Shown here piece by piece: positions 32,285 through 42,876 of a stretch of 64,000 bases of DNA (its first letter is position 1; each line of letters begins with the position of its first letter). This DNA is from Taxillus chinensis (taxonomy: Eukaryota; Streptophyta; Magnoliopsida; Santalales; Loranthaceae). The position numbers and the translations under genes were made by a program. The notes under the pieces are model-generated. The model was not told where the DNA came from. It saw only the letters and a program-made list of their open reading frames with translations, and did no database searches. The stretch lies in assembly GCA_023512835.1 (NCBI GenBank), contig JAKCVP010000391.1, positions 1-64,000 of the forward strand, given 5' to 3'.

Positions 32285-35200
32285 ATGGCTGCGAGACCTC
32301 TGAGTCGCAGCAGTCATGCACATGCACGCACCGGTAGCATGTCCATTTACACTGGCGATGACACCGAGCCCAAGACTGCAGTCCGAGTTGGTAGGTCGCA
32401 TCCCTTTTCCCGCCCACTGCTCCCCCAATTGCCTACTGACGCCCATACAGCCGTCCGCGTTCGCCCTCCACTACCCGCAGGTGATCCCAGCCTGGAGCTT
32501 ATTCCTGTCCGCTTTCGTGGCAACACATGCGCCGTCGCCAACAGCACAACCTTGACCGTTGAGTCCGCCCAAGGCAAGAAGCTCTTCGTCTTCGATCGCG
32601 TCTTCAACGACCAGGAGACGCAGCAGGGAATCTGGGACTACGTCAGCGACTCTGTAAACTCCTTTGTGCAAGGTTACAATGTCTCCATTCTCGCCTACGG
32701 CCAGTCTGGTGCTGGCAAGTCCTACACAATGGGAACTGCGAGTCCTGGCGACCAGCCTGACAACAAGACTTGGGGTGAGTCATGGAGAATTCCGTCCCAT
32801 CTCATCCTCGAGTGTGCGCTGACAGCTTCCACAGGTATTATTCCACGAGCTGCAACCGCCTTGTTTGAGCGGCTGCAAGAGTCTGCCGGCGGCAGCGGCG
32901 GCAAGCCTGCCTCGACTGGCATTCGCCCGCCCTCTCGATACTCTGGTATCCCTTCCGCAACTAAAGTTTCCGGTGATGCCGAGAAGAACTGGCAGCTCAA
33001 GGCGACCTATGTGGAAATTTATAATGAACAATTGCGCGATCTCCTGGTTGCAGACACAGTCCCAGCAAACGAGCGCAGCGCCGTTGCCATTCGTGAAGAC
33101 ACAAAAGGTCGCATCCTCCTCACTGGGCTGCAGCAGATTGACATCAACTCTGTCAGCGACCTCATCAACGCGCTCAACTTTGGCTCCTCCATCCGCCAAA
33201 CCGACGCAACTGCCATAAACTCCAAGTCCTCTCGCTCACATGCCGTCTTCTCCCTCAACCTGGTCCTCAAGAAGAACAAGAACACAAAGGGCGAAGGCGC
33301 TGACCACTGGGTTACCGTCGACAGCAAGCTGCACTTTGTCGACCTTGCTGGCAGCGAACGTCTGAAGAATTCTGGCCTCTCTGGCGAGCGCGTCAAGGAA
33401 GGCATCTCCATCAACGCTGGTCTTGCCAGTCTGGGCAAGGTTATCTCGCAGCTGTCCTCGAAGAACAGTGGTGGCCACGTCTCTTACCGCGACTCCCGAT
33501 TGACGCGCCTTCTCCAGGATTCCCTGGGAGGCAACGCCATCACATACATGGTTGCTTGCGTGAACCCTGTCGAGTTCCACCTATCGGAGACCCTCAACAC
33601 TGTCCAGTACGCTCAGCGCGCTCGAAACATTCAGAGTCGGCCACAGGTGCAGCAGCGTGCCGAGGAAGGGGACAAGCAAATAGTCATCGATAGGTTACGC
33701 TCAGAGGTCGCCTTCCTCCGTGACCAGATTAGACTGTCTGAACGATCGGAGCGAAGGGCCAACGGCGGGCGGCCAGACCGAGACACTCGGAACTCACACC
33801 GGGAAAATGAGCTGCAAAATCAACTGCTCGATGCACAGGAGAACTACAGCGCCCTGAGCCAGCGACATGCCAAACTCATCGCAGAACTTGCTAAGAGCAA
33901 GGAAAGCGATACTGACATGCCTGCGTTGAAAAATGCGTTGTCAAACATTACCGCTGAGCGGATCGACCGTTCCAACAACTTTGCAGAAGCCGTTGAACAG
34001 GTCGTCCTGGAGTACGAAAAAACCATTCAGAGCCTCGAGTCGTCCCTGTCAAATACCCGATCTGCGCTTTCGACGAGTGAGAGTAATCTCCTCGAGCGCG
34101 AAGCTAAGATTGTTTATCTCGAAGCAGTTGCACAGCAACTGCAGGCTCGAATTCAAAAGGCCATGGACCGAGAGGTCGACAGTGAACATTACCTCCGCGA
34201 CCTGGAAGCCAAGCTCGAGGGTATCAGCAGCGGTGAGGACAAGTATCATATTGTCATCGCCGACCTTCGCAAGGAACTGCAGCGCATACGAGAAAGCGAG
34301 TCTTCTGCTGAGGAGTACATCTCGACCCTCGAGGAGCGCCTCGCCGAGGCAGAGCAAGACACCGACATCATGCAGCGCGAGATCAAGCGCCTCGAGCATG
34401 TCATAGAGCGACAACGAGGCATTGGTCAATTCGACAAGATGATGGGCGAACTCGATGACATGAACCAAGATGAAGTCGCTCTCGGTGCTGGCCAGGTCAA
34501 GGCTGCCCTGGACGCCGAGCATGGCTCCGACGACTTCCACGACCAACTTGTTGCAACCACGACTGCCTCGAATCCCAACGGCGAAATCCACCCAGATGCT
34601 GCTGAGCAAGAGTGGAAGTCCTTTGGACCCATGGAAGGCGATGAGGATCGCAGCGTCACCGCCGTCGACGAAGCAGTCACTCCCTCGAGCAACAAGCACC
34701 TCGCCGTTCCCAAGAATCAGCAAAGCCCCGCTCAATCAAAGGCCATTGCGGACAAGCTCGAGACGGTGCAGATGGAGCTCTTTGATCTTCGCATGGAGCA
34801 CGAGTCTACTGCCAACGAGCTTGAGGATGTTTCGCGCAAGTACGAAATTGCTCTGTCGACACTCGCAGAACTGCAAGATGCCGTCGACGAGTCGCGATCC
34901 CCTAGACCCACCAGTTTTTTAGACCGAGACAACATTCCTGGTCGCACTGGTGATTACCGTCTGTCTTCCAGGCTCCTTGCTGCTGAGTTGGCATCCATTG
35001 GGCGACCCCCTACGCTCGTCGATGCATCTACCACCAGCGTCACAGAGTCAACAGACAGCAGCGAGCCAAGGCTTCCTCAGAAAGAGGAAAGCCTCGCAGA
35101 TGCCGTCCGTCGCCTCAAGCGTGCCAATGCCGAGAAGGATATCAACATGGCTGAACTGACAGAGAACTACGCCCAGTTGCAGGCTCAACATGAGGGCGCC

Positions 35201-37687
35201 CTCAATTACATCGAAGAGCTAAAGGAAGAGTCGCAGCAGCGCATCAGCCAACAAGCCAACATCAAGCGGTTCTCCACCGCAAATGTCACCTCACGACGCG
35301 GAACAAGTGTCTACGGTTCACCAAAGGACACGGAGAGCAAGCATCTGCTGCAGCTGCGCGCCATTGGACTTGAGAGCTTTGACGGCAACGCAGAGGCTGC
35401 CAAGGGATTCGAACAGAGCCTCGCAGCTGCCATGGAAGAATCAAAGACACGTAGCGATCGTGTCCAGCAGCTGGAAGCTGAGCTTGCAACTGCCAAGAAG
35501 GAAATGGATGTCAAGAACACGATGATCTCTGGACTCACTCGGGAGCGGAGCGTCCGTCCTGCTGCTGCTGCTGCTTCTCAAGCGATGGACGTTGCATTGA
35601 TTAGCCAACTCCGTGAACAACTTGCAGCCAGCCAAAAACAAATGCAAGAGCTACACGAAGCCAGCGGCCTGCGCCATAAGAAGTTACAGAGTGGCGTTCA
35701 AGACATCAAGCGGACTCTGAGCAAGACATCCAAGCATGCTGATGCGGATAAGGATGTCGAGGACAAGGCCGAATTCCAAGACGCACAATCCGAGCAGGAC
35801 GGGGCCGACGCAGCCCTTGCCGCTGAGACCACGACCGACGCGCTTACAGGCACCGAAAGCACCAAAGCAGCTGCTGGCGAGGAGGACATGCCTGGTGCAT
35901 TTCCAGATGCTACGCCGGCCGAGGAGAAGACTGAGGGAGGGGCCGCGTCCGACAATGAGAACTCAACAGATCTGCACAAGGACATCACCAGCTGGGAGAC
36001 TGAACACAACTCATCTATGCTAAGTCTGCTCGACACGCAACAGCAGCTACTCGCTACCATCGCTGGTCTAGAGTCATCCTTACGCAACGCCGAGATCTTA
36101 CATCGAGAGCGTGATGCCGCGGCTGCCCTTCGCGACGGCGTGCAGCAGCAATCAAGCGTTGATTTGGAAGCCGAGAAGACCAAGCACCTCAATCAGGTTG
36201 CAGCCCTACAGGAGGAGATTGACGGCTACAAGGCGACTGCGGACACGCATGCTGCCAAGCTTAGCCAGCTCGAGAGCTCATATGCGCAGATCATCAAGGA
36301 AGTGGAAGAGGATCAGAAGACACGCGAGTTGACCGAGACTGAGCTTCGCACTCATCGTGATCTTGTGAACAACCTCGAGCACCAAATCGAGCAGCAGAAG
36401 ACGCTTTCTGCCTTCCACCAGCAAGGACTTCAGTCTGTGCAAGAGGCTCATGGAAAGGAGCTCGAGGAGTTGCGTGCTACAATGGCTGCACAGCAAGCCG
36501 AGCATGAGAAGTCCCTGCAAGACCAAGTCAACCAGCACAAGGAAACCCAGATCAAGCTGGAGGAGGAGCTCAAGAGCGTGCAGCTCGAGATGGCCACTCT
36601 CCTAAAGAACGTCTCCACTGCTGTAGAGGAAGATAGCAGCAGCAAGGACGATCTTGGGCTTCGCATCAAATCCATTGCTGCAGAACGCCGCAGTCTTTCC
36701 GCGAAGAACCTGGCCGCTGCCGAGGTCATCATGTCAGCGCAACACGAGGCTGAGATGGCTCGCAAGCAGTGTGTCGAGCTGGAAAACAAGGTCAATGAGC
36801 TGTCTGCCCTCAACGACGAGACCATCCGCGAGCTCGAGAAGAATGCCGAAAAGGAGCGCAAGAGCACAAAACTGGTTGCGGAGCTCGAGAAGCAACTCAA
36901 CGAGTTCTATGAAGAGCACAAGGGTACCCAAACCAGGCTGGCCAGTGTCGAGAGCGAGAAGACGGCAGCCGAAAAGACAGTCTCTGAGCTTCGCACCAAG
37001 CTTTCGCTGCTGGAAAACCACATTGCAGACGTCAAGCGCCGCTCATACCATTCGCAACGCGACTCGGAGCGCAACTCTCTGGCTCCCTCGGAGCCCAATG
37101 GTCACGACCGCAGCACCTCGCTTGGCTCAAAGGAGCTCAAGAAGCAGAACTCGCACCAGTCCCTTCCCTCGCCGCCTCCTGCCGTGCCCCTACCACCGCT
37201 ACCTACTCTCAATGGTCAGCCGCCTCCGTCTCCCGCACCTCCACAGTCTCCTCGCTCTGCTGCCGGAGACACCTTCCCGTCACCCCCGGCTTCTCGTCAT
37301 GCATCACGTCACGAGTCTCGGGACATTGCCGGCGTGTCTGCTCAGCAACATGAAGAGCTTGAACTCAAGGTTCGACAGATGGAGAAGCATTTGGCTGCTG
37401 AGCGCCAGCTCACTGCTACTCTTGAGGAGGCACTTGGCGATCTCGAGACGCAGGCCAACCGCACCCGTGCTGACATGGAGGCATGGAAGAAGAAGTGCCG
37501 TGAAGTGGAAGAAGAGGCATCAAGCCTGCGCAAGGAGCGTGGCACCATGCGCAACTCGCTCCAGGCAGTTGAAGAGGAGCGCGACCGCAGAATCCGAGCC
37601 GAACAGGCAAGACGCCAGTTGGAGGAGCGCATGGAGCAGCTCGGCAAGAAGCAGAAGAAGAAGGGCAATGGGCTCAACTGCTTCTAG
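32285..37687 (+). CDS. Kinesin motor protein, N-terminal motor with long coiled coil
   Basis: Microtubule-based ATP motor. The frame is open for 1800 codons, but two stop-free introns of exactly 60 bases are evident: 32391-32450 (GTAGGT, CTGAC, ACAG) and 32775-32834 (GTGAGT, CTGAC, CACAG). Removing them joins AVRV to AVRVRPPL and TWG to IIPRAATALF, as in all kinesins, giving 1760 residues. Motor motifs: P-loop AYGQSGAGKSYTMG, switch I NSKSSRSHAVFSL, switch II VDLAGSER. Heptad-rich coiled coil runs from about 450 to 1540 with breaks. A poly-Pro segment (PSPPPAVPLPPLP) precedes a final coiled coil. The tail is KKQKKKGNGLNCF. I lean to the kinesin-4 class from the RVRPPLP start and overall layout, but class is uncertain. 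Cargo is unknown. Confidence 0.9.
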   Translation: MAARPLSRSSHAHARTGSMSIYTGDDTEPKTAVRVGRSHPFSRPLLPQLPTDAHTAVRVRPPLPAGDPSLELIPVRFRGNTCAVANSTTLTVESAQGKKLFVFDRVFNDQETQQGIWDYVSDSVNSFVQGYNVSILAYGQSGAGKSYTMGTASPGDQPDNKTWGESWRIPSHLILECALTASTGIIPRAATALFERLQESAGGSGGKPASTGIRPPSRYSGIPSATKVSGDAEKNWQLKATYVEIYNEQLRDLLVADTVPANERSAVAIREDTKGRILLTGLQQIDINSVSDLINALNFGSSIRQTDATAINSKSSRSHAVFSLNLVLKKNKNTKGEGADHWVTVDSKLHFVDLAGSERLKNSGLSGERVKEGISINAGLASLGKVISQLSSKNSGGHVSYRDSRLTRLLQDSLGGNAITYMVACVNPVEFHLSETLNTVQYAQRARNIQSRPQVQQRAEEGDKQIVIDRLRSEVAFLRDQIRLSERSERRANGGRPDRDTRNSHRENELQNQLLDAQENYSALSQRHAKLIAELAKSKESDTDMPALKNALSNITAERIDRSNNFAEAVEQVVLEYEKTIQSLESSLSNTRSALSTSESNLLEREAKIVYLEAVAQQLQARIQKAMDREVDSEHYLRDLEAKLEGISSGEDKYHIVIADLRKELQRIRESESSAEEYISTLEERLAEAEQDTDIMQREIKRLEHVIERQRGIGQFDKMMGELDDMNQDEVALGAGQVKAALDAEHGSDDFHDQLVATTTASNPNGEIHPDAAEQEWKSFGPMEGDEDRSVTAVDEAVTPSSNKHLAVPKNQQSPAQSKAIADKLETVQMELFDLRMEHESTANELEDVSRKYEIALSTLAELQDAVDESRSPRPTSFLDRDNIPGRTGDYRLSSRLLAAELASIGRPPTLVDASTTSVTESTDSSEPRLPQKEESLADAVRRLKRANAEKDINMAELTENYAQLQAQHEGALNYIEELKEESQQRISQQANIKRFSTANVTSRRGTSVYGSPKDTESKHLLQLRAIGLESFDGNAEAAKGFEQSLAAAMEESKTRSDRVQQLEAELATAKKEMDVKNTMISGLTRERSVRPAAAAASQAMDVALISQLREQLAASQKQMQELHEASGLRHKKLQSGVQDIKRTLSKTSKHADADKDVEDKAEFQDAQSEQDGADAALAAETTTDALTGTESTKAAAGEEDMPGAFPDATPAEEKTEGGAASDNENSTDLHKDITSWETEHNSSMLSLLDTQQQLLATIAGLESSLRNAEILHRERDAAAALRDGVQQQSSVDLEAEKTKHLNQVAALQEEIDGYKATADTHAAKLSQLESSYAQIIKEVEEDQKTRELTETELRTHRDLVNNLEHQIEQQKTLSAFHQQGLQSVQEAHGKELEELRATMAAQQAEHEKSLQDQVNQHKETQIKLEEELKSVQLEMATLLKNVSTAVEEDSSSKDDLGLRIKSIAAERRSLSAKNLAAAEVIMSAQHEAEMARKQCVELENKVNELSALNDETIRELEKNAEKERKSTKLVAELEKQLNEFYEEHKGTQTRLASVESEKTAAEKTVSELRTKLSLLENHIADVKRRSYHSQRDSERNSLAPSEPNGHDRSTSLGSKELKKQNSHQSLPSPPPAVPLPPLPTLNGQPPPSPAPPQSPRSAAGDTFPSPPASRHASRHESRDIAGVSAQQHEELELKVRQMEKHLAAERQLTATLEEALGDLETQANRTRADMEAWKKKCREVEEEASSLRKERGTMRNSLQAVEEERDRRIRAEQARRQLEERMEQLGKKQKKKGNGLNCF

Positions 37688-38715
37688 GAGAAGCAGAAGA
37701 AGAGAGTAGTTCGACGGACTGGCTTCTAGGCGAAGCACGGACTCACTCTGTCTACTTGGCTGCAGTCCGCTATTGCCTCCTGCCTTGCCTGTCTTGCCTT
37801 CGGCTTTGGAGGATACATCATTTTGGGCGATACCCTTTACGACCTTGTCCGGAGCATCGGCGGCGACATGTTGGTAATTCCAGCACAGCTGCTAATGCTT
37901 GCGGCCGCAGTTCTCTTTTTGGCATTTGCGCTTGAGCATAGAATGCTTGAGTAGGTCTCATGAGTAACACTGCGGTGCTACTACGAAGAGCCCTTTTTCC
38001 ACGATCACGGTATGAAAGAAAGCTGCAAATACGACGGGAAGATTTCGAAAGACGGAAGGAGAAATCAAATGTCATGTCCAATCATGTTTTAAAACCAACC
38101 CCCCTACTACAATACCCCCCCATGTCATGTCTCGAGGAATTTTCTTCTTTCCCTTTGCTCACCTCCCGGAACTCTCTCCTTGGCCTGACTACCAGGTTGA
38201 ATTTCCGGAACAACTCCCTCCTTCCTCCCAACCTCATCCGCCGGCCTGTATCTGTCTGTACGTCGTCTTGTTTTGCAAGAATACCCCCCACCAGAAGTCA
38301 ATTGTGTTTTTCTCTCTTTTCCTCTTTGAGCTCTTTTAGGTTGCTTGTGGTTCTTTGTTATTGTTGCTGCGGCTGCGAGATGTATGAAGGATCATGTATG
38401 AATATGCACAATGCACAATCAAGTCTTGCTACTGTACTTTTACAATTTTTTTTTCCCGCTTTTTTTTTTTGTTTCGTTTTTTTTTTTTTGTTTCGTTTTT
38501 TTTTTTCGGTTTTTTCACTTTTTTGACTTGTCTGTGGCTTTCCTTTGCTGCTTCTAACACTTTTGCTGTCTTTTTGCTTCTTGCTTTGTCTGGGGTTACG
38601 TTGGGGGTTGAGAAGTGTCCTGTCGTGAGGCGGTGTTTTTTTCTTTTTTTCTTTTTTTTTTTTCATTTGTATACTTGTACGTCGTGGATATCTTGTGTGT
38701 TTATAGGGAATGTGA

Positions 38716-38757
38716 GTTTTTGTTTTTTGTTTTTGTTTTTGTTTTTGTTTTTGTTTT
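38716..38757 (+). repeat. TTTTTG hexamer tandem repeat
   Basis: Six or so near-perfect TTTTTG units in the kinesin/DBP4 3' spacer. Confidence 0.75.
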
Positions 38758-39048
38758 ACTTTTGCTGCATGGGCTGGGTTTGTTATTTGATCTACTTTGT
38801 CTACTTTATCTACCTATGTACCTACCTAAAGGTATGTAGGTACGGTACGTGCGGACATTGGTTGTGACTTTTGTTATACCTATGCAGGTGCTTGCTGACT
38901 TTTTTAATACTTTGCCTGGTCATTACTCCTGACTTTTCATGACGAGAAATACAAGGTGCGCTGGTTGAGAGATGTGAGGCACATGGGCTGGAATACGATT
39001 ACAGACAGATTCACTCGAGACATGTCGAAGACTGTCATATCGCTCAAG

Positions 39049-39078
39049 AGCACCAGCACCAGCACCAGCACCAGCAGA
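39049..39078 (+). repeat. CAGCAC hexamer tandem repeat
   Basis: Five CAGCAC/CACCAG units just beyond the DBP4 stop codon. This is probably 3' untranslated sequence of DBP4. Confidence 0.8.
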
Positions 39079-39114
39079 ATCCCATCCCTCTCAGAATCAA
39101 CAAAGGACCCCGAA

Positions 39115-41605
39115 TTAACCAAGCACCCCCGCAGCCAATCTCTCCAAATCCTCCAACGTCTCCGGCTGAGCATCGTCTCTCCTCTTGTGTTTGTCATTCT
39201 GGAACCACTTCTTTGACTTCTTCGCTGGTCGCGCCTCTTCTTCTTCTTCTTCTTCTTCGCTTGCGTCGTCGCTGAATCTCGCAGCACCAGCACCAGGATA
39301 CGAGCCCATGGGCGTAGGCAAGTGCACACCTCCTTCTCCTTTATCATCGCCATCATCCTCATCACTACTACCCACAACCTCGCGCTCCCTCGCCTTAGCC
39401 TTCCACCGCTTCTCCCTTCGCCGTCTCCTCTCCTCCTCTCGATCAGCAGTATCAATCCCCGCAAGCGCCGCGCGCTCCTTGTCCTCGAATTCCCGACGCC
39501 GCGCCTCACGCTCAGCCGCAGTCCGGCCCACGGCATTCTCGTCGTCGAATTTCGGTGCCGCGGGGACCATCTCGCCCGTCTCCTCGTCCAGCACAAGATG
39601 CTGCTTCTTCCCTGCGAGATTGAGCAGCTTGGCCGTCTTCTTCTTCGACTTCAGGGCTAGACGACGGCGGTTGCTGTCGATTACGGTGCCGTCGATTTCA
39701 GTCTTGAGCTGTGGTGCGCCGGGCGGGGCGCGTGTCTGGGCGGGAGACGCAGAGCGTGACGAGCGGGACCTTGCGTCTGAATTTCCGTCCGAGTCTGACC
39801 CTGAGAGGGCGGGGAAGCGCTTCTTGACTGTGAATAAATCGTCTTCGTCATCTTCGTCGCCGTCACGGCCTGGCTGCGTTTCCGAGTCAAGCATAGACTG
39901 ATAGTGCGGCGCGAGGATGTCGTTGTTTTGTCTGGCGAAAAGCCTATCGTAGCGCGTCTTGACTTCCTTCTCCTTCTTTTTCTTTGCGTTTTCCGCTTCG
40001 GTGTCAGAGTCAGATGGCTGTATGCGCGGTGCATTCTTCTTGCGTTTCGCAGCCTCTGCGTCACCCTTGAGGAAGCGAATGCTCGGTGCGCCGGGGAGGC
40101 CGAGGGACGTTGCGTAGCCTTCCCAGTCATACGCTGCTACATCGGGATATATCGACTTGTCCTTTTGTACGTGCAGCGAGCGCACGTACGATGCAAACGC
40201 CTTGCGACCTAGCTGTTTCAGTTCGCTGTCCTTGAAGAGCATGTGCTGTAGCTGGTCTTGGATGCTTTTTTGTTTCACCTCACGGATGTTGATTCGTTCA
40301 ATGGGGACTTTCTTGTCTGCTAAGCGCTGGAGCATACCCTCTTCTTCCGCGGGGTCGAGGAAGAGCACTGCGCGCCCTTCGCGCTCGTACCGCGCTGTGC
40401 GGCCAACACGGTGAATGTACGTGTCTGCGTCTTCAGGAGCGTCAATCTGTACGACCCAGTCTACCGCGGGAAAGTCGAGACCGCGAGCCGCTACGTCAGT
40501 TGCGAAGAGGACAGAGTGTCTCGCTGCTGCGAATCTGGTTGTTATTTCCATGCGCGCATCTTGCTTTTGGCGACCGTGCAGATGGAGCAGCGGCACACCG
40601 GGCTGCAGACGGCGAAATGTCTCGTAGGTGAAGCGGACTTGCTTGCCAGAGGACAGAAATACAATCGTCTTGCTCTTCTTTGCGGACTGGATAAAGGACC
40701 AAAGTGTATCGAGCTTTGTTGGAAGTGCTGTAACCGTGTAGTTCTGCTGCAGAGTTGCTGGAGTTGCGGTTGTAGCGTCCTCGTGGACTGATACGTACTC
40801 TGGATTGTTCAGCGAAAGGCGGGCGAGATCTGAGACTTTCTTCGTCTGTGTGGCTGAAAAGAGGAGTGTCTGCCGGGATTGAGGAAGGTAGTCGAGTATG
40901 GCGTCTAGATCACGGGCGAAGCCCATGTCTAGGATGCGATCGGCTTCATCGAGAACCAGCATGCGAAGGTTATCAGTGTTGAAGTCTGCGGTTTGAGAGA
41001 GATGCTGAAGCATGCGGCCAGGCGTGCAGACTACTATATTCATTCGAAGCATTGCATCGCGCTCCTCCTGCAAGCCTTTACCACCAATGACGAGACCGGC
41101 AGCGAAAAGATGGCCATGCTTGCCAATCTTGTAAAGGACCTCGAAAATCTGGGTTGCGAGCTCGCGGGTAGGCGAGATGATGAGGGCGCCCAAGCCTGCA
41201 TCTGCGCCGACGCATTGTGCCCGGTATAGATTCTCCAGGACTGGTATGAGGAAGGCTAGGGTCTTGCCTGATCCTGTACGGGCTGCACCGAGTATGTCAT
41301 GGCCGCGCAGGGCCAGTGGTATCGCTCGCGACTGGATGGTTGTGAGGGTTGTAAAGTGTGACTTTTGAAGACCGGTCTGAGTAGGCTCTGAGAGCGGCAA
41401 GGAGGCAAAATCAGTGGGTTTGCTGCTTATGTCCTATAGTGATTATCAGAAGGTATGCATAGGACCAGGGCGCGTTCGCACATACAAGATTGTCTACTGC
41501 AGCTTGCAGCTTGTCAACATCTACGTCTTCACGCTTGCGCTTTGCGGCACGAGCTGCCTTTTTGGGCTTCGTTGGTCTTCTACGACCAGTCACATCGAAG
41601 GACAT
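39115..41605 (-). CDS. DBP4: ATP-dependent DEAD-box RNA helicase DBP4
   Basis: Nucleolar helicase that releases U14 snoRNA from pre-rRNA during 18S rRNA maturation. Two exons (intron 41434-41485, GTATGT to CTATAG) give 812 residues. Exon 1 holds a Lys/Arg-rich nuclear/nucleolar signal ([19 protein letters not shown]). Helicase motifs in order: Q-motif region with [18 protein letters not shown], motif [26 protein letters not shown] in [16 protein letters not shown] in [10 protein letters not shown], and HRVGRTAR. The Dbp4-type C-terminal extension includes [19 protein letters not shown]. The long tail is acidic and basic in blocks, with eight consecutive Glu before a [17 protein letters not shown] segment. 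The length is normal for Dbp4. It shares a 417-base divergent promoter with the J-domain gene. Confidence 0.93.
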
Positions 41606-42022
41606 GGCGTTGTTCAGGTTGTGTCAATGTCGCGTGCCATGCAAGCTCTAACAATTGGACAAGGTGCGGCAAGAGGCGTGGAGACGGGTGCGCTACTGGT
41701 GCGCTGGTATCACGGTGGGGCAGGATCTGAGGCGAGACCGGAGTCCAGAGACGTTTCTCTCGAGTCGCGAGCGAGTGCTTATGGTGCCTGTGCAGTGCCG
41801 TGGACGGGATGCTCAGCAAACAGCGACGGTAAAAGATGCCGGAAGTTCTTTGGAGGAAAAAAAAGTGGATCTCAGCCAGGCGAGAGATGATCGGCGTGCG
41901 GCTCTGGTCCTCGTCGACCTTAACAATCACCACGCCCCCCGCAACTTCCATCTCCTGTCCCCTCTCACCTCTCTCTCTGTGTACTCTGCCTCCTGTCCGA
42001 TACAAACGCTACCCGTCGCCCC
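41606..42022. promoter_or_regulatory. Bidirectional promoter DBP4 / J-domain protein
   Basis: A 417-base spacer between two divergent ATGs. It contains CT-rich leader sequence on the plus side (41938-42000). No specific element identified. Confidence 0.5.
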
Positions 42023-42876
42023 ATGGCTACCAAGACTGACGCGCAGACCTGGGCCCGAGAGGGCAAGGCGCCGTCCGCTGCCCCCGCAGCGCCCGCAGCG
42101 CCCGCAACTCCCGAAGACGAGTCAGTAGAGACATATGCATCTTGGCTGAGTATTGCTGCTAACCTCTGCCTGACAGTGGCTTTGACTTCGATGGCGAAGA
42201 ACGCGAGTTTAAGCGCGACGAAGCAATCAACCGCATCATGCTTGCCAATAAAAGTGACGCCTTCGCTGTCATGGGCATCATTCCTGGCCTTCCGGTGGAA
42301 GACATTCGCAAGCTCTACCGCAAGACTTCTCTCTTCATCCATCGTAGGTTTCCTCCTTATACCTTGACTCTGCCACTTTCTAACCACATAACAGCTGATA
42401 AGGCCAAGCATCCGCAAGCCTCCGAAGCCTTTGACCGTCTCGCCAAAGCCAACAAGGACCTGGCCGATGAGAAGACACGCGAACATCTCGAAGGGCTTTA
42501 CGCTGACGCCCGTCGTTATGTGTGCAAGGACCGCGGCTGGAGCCTTGATAGCCCCGAACTCAAGACCGACCGTTTCTTCAAGCAGCTCTGGCCTACCAAG
42601 GTGAACGAGGTTCTCTACGACGATGCCGTCCGCCGCGAGCGTCAGAACAAGGTGCAAATGCAGGAGGAAGGCCGCATTGCAAAAGCAGCAGAGGAGCGCA
42701 CCTCATTGCTCAAACGCAAGCGCGACGCGGAGAAGGCATGGGAGGACGGCCGCGACAAGCGTGTCGGTGACTGGCGCAAGTTCGTCAACAGCAAGGGAGG
42801 CAAGCCTGACGCAGCCCCGAAGCAAAAGAAGAAGAAGTCTGCGAAGAACAAGGACGGCCTTAACATCCTTGCTTAG
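42023..42876 (+). CDS. J-domain protein, DNAJC8 type (spliceosome-associated)
   Basis: Hsp70 co-chaperone of the type found with spliceosomes (DNAJC8 in animals, Spf31 in fission yeast). Three exons (introns 42121-42176 and 42344-42394) give 248 residues. A Pro/Ala-rich start (APAAPAAPAT) is followed by FDFDGEEREFKRDEAINRIM. The J domain runs from ANKSDAFAVMGIIPGLPVEDIRKLYRK, and splicing restores the diagnostic HPD tripeptide in LFIHPDKAKHPQA. A charged helix (residues about 150-215) and a Lys-rich nuclear-type tail (KQKKKKSAKNKDG) end the protein. The second intron interrupts the codon just before Pro of HPD, so the catalytic motif appears only in spliced RNA. Confidence 0.9.

Larger units (their letters stand above)
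37688..39114. other. Convergent 3' spacer with T-rich tracts
   Basis: About 1.4 kb between the converging kinesin and DBP4 genes, with no supported ORF. It contains poly-T blocks at 38447-38510 and 38637-38663, a TTTTTG hexamer repeat at about 38716-38757, TACCTACCTA/TAGGTA words at 38809-38852, and a CAGCAC hexamer repeat at 39049-39078. Confidence 0.55.

Noticed and set aside
31829..32446. 205-codon minus-strand ORF over the kinesin start
   Set aside because: It overlaps the kinesin first exon and CT-rich leader, is Gly/Arg-rich with no domain, and is best explained as a composition shadow.
37645..37687. CaaX prenylation box at the kinesin C-terminus
   Set aside because: The Cys is second from the end (NCF), not fourth, so it is not a CaaX motif.
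36654..37709. 351-codon alternative-frame ORF in the kinesin tail
   Set aside because: Arg/Ser-rich +1 shadow of coiled-coil codons. The kinesin frame is continuous through it.
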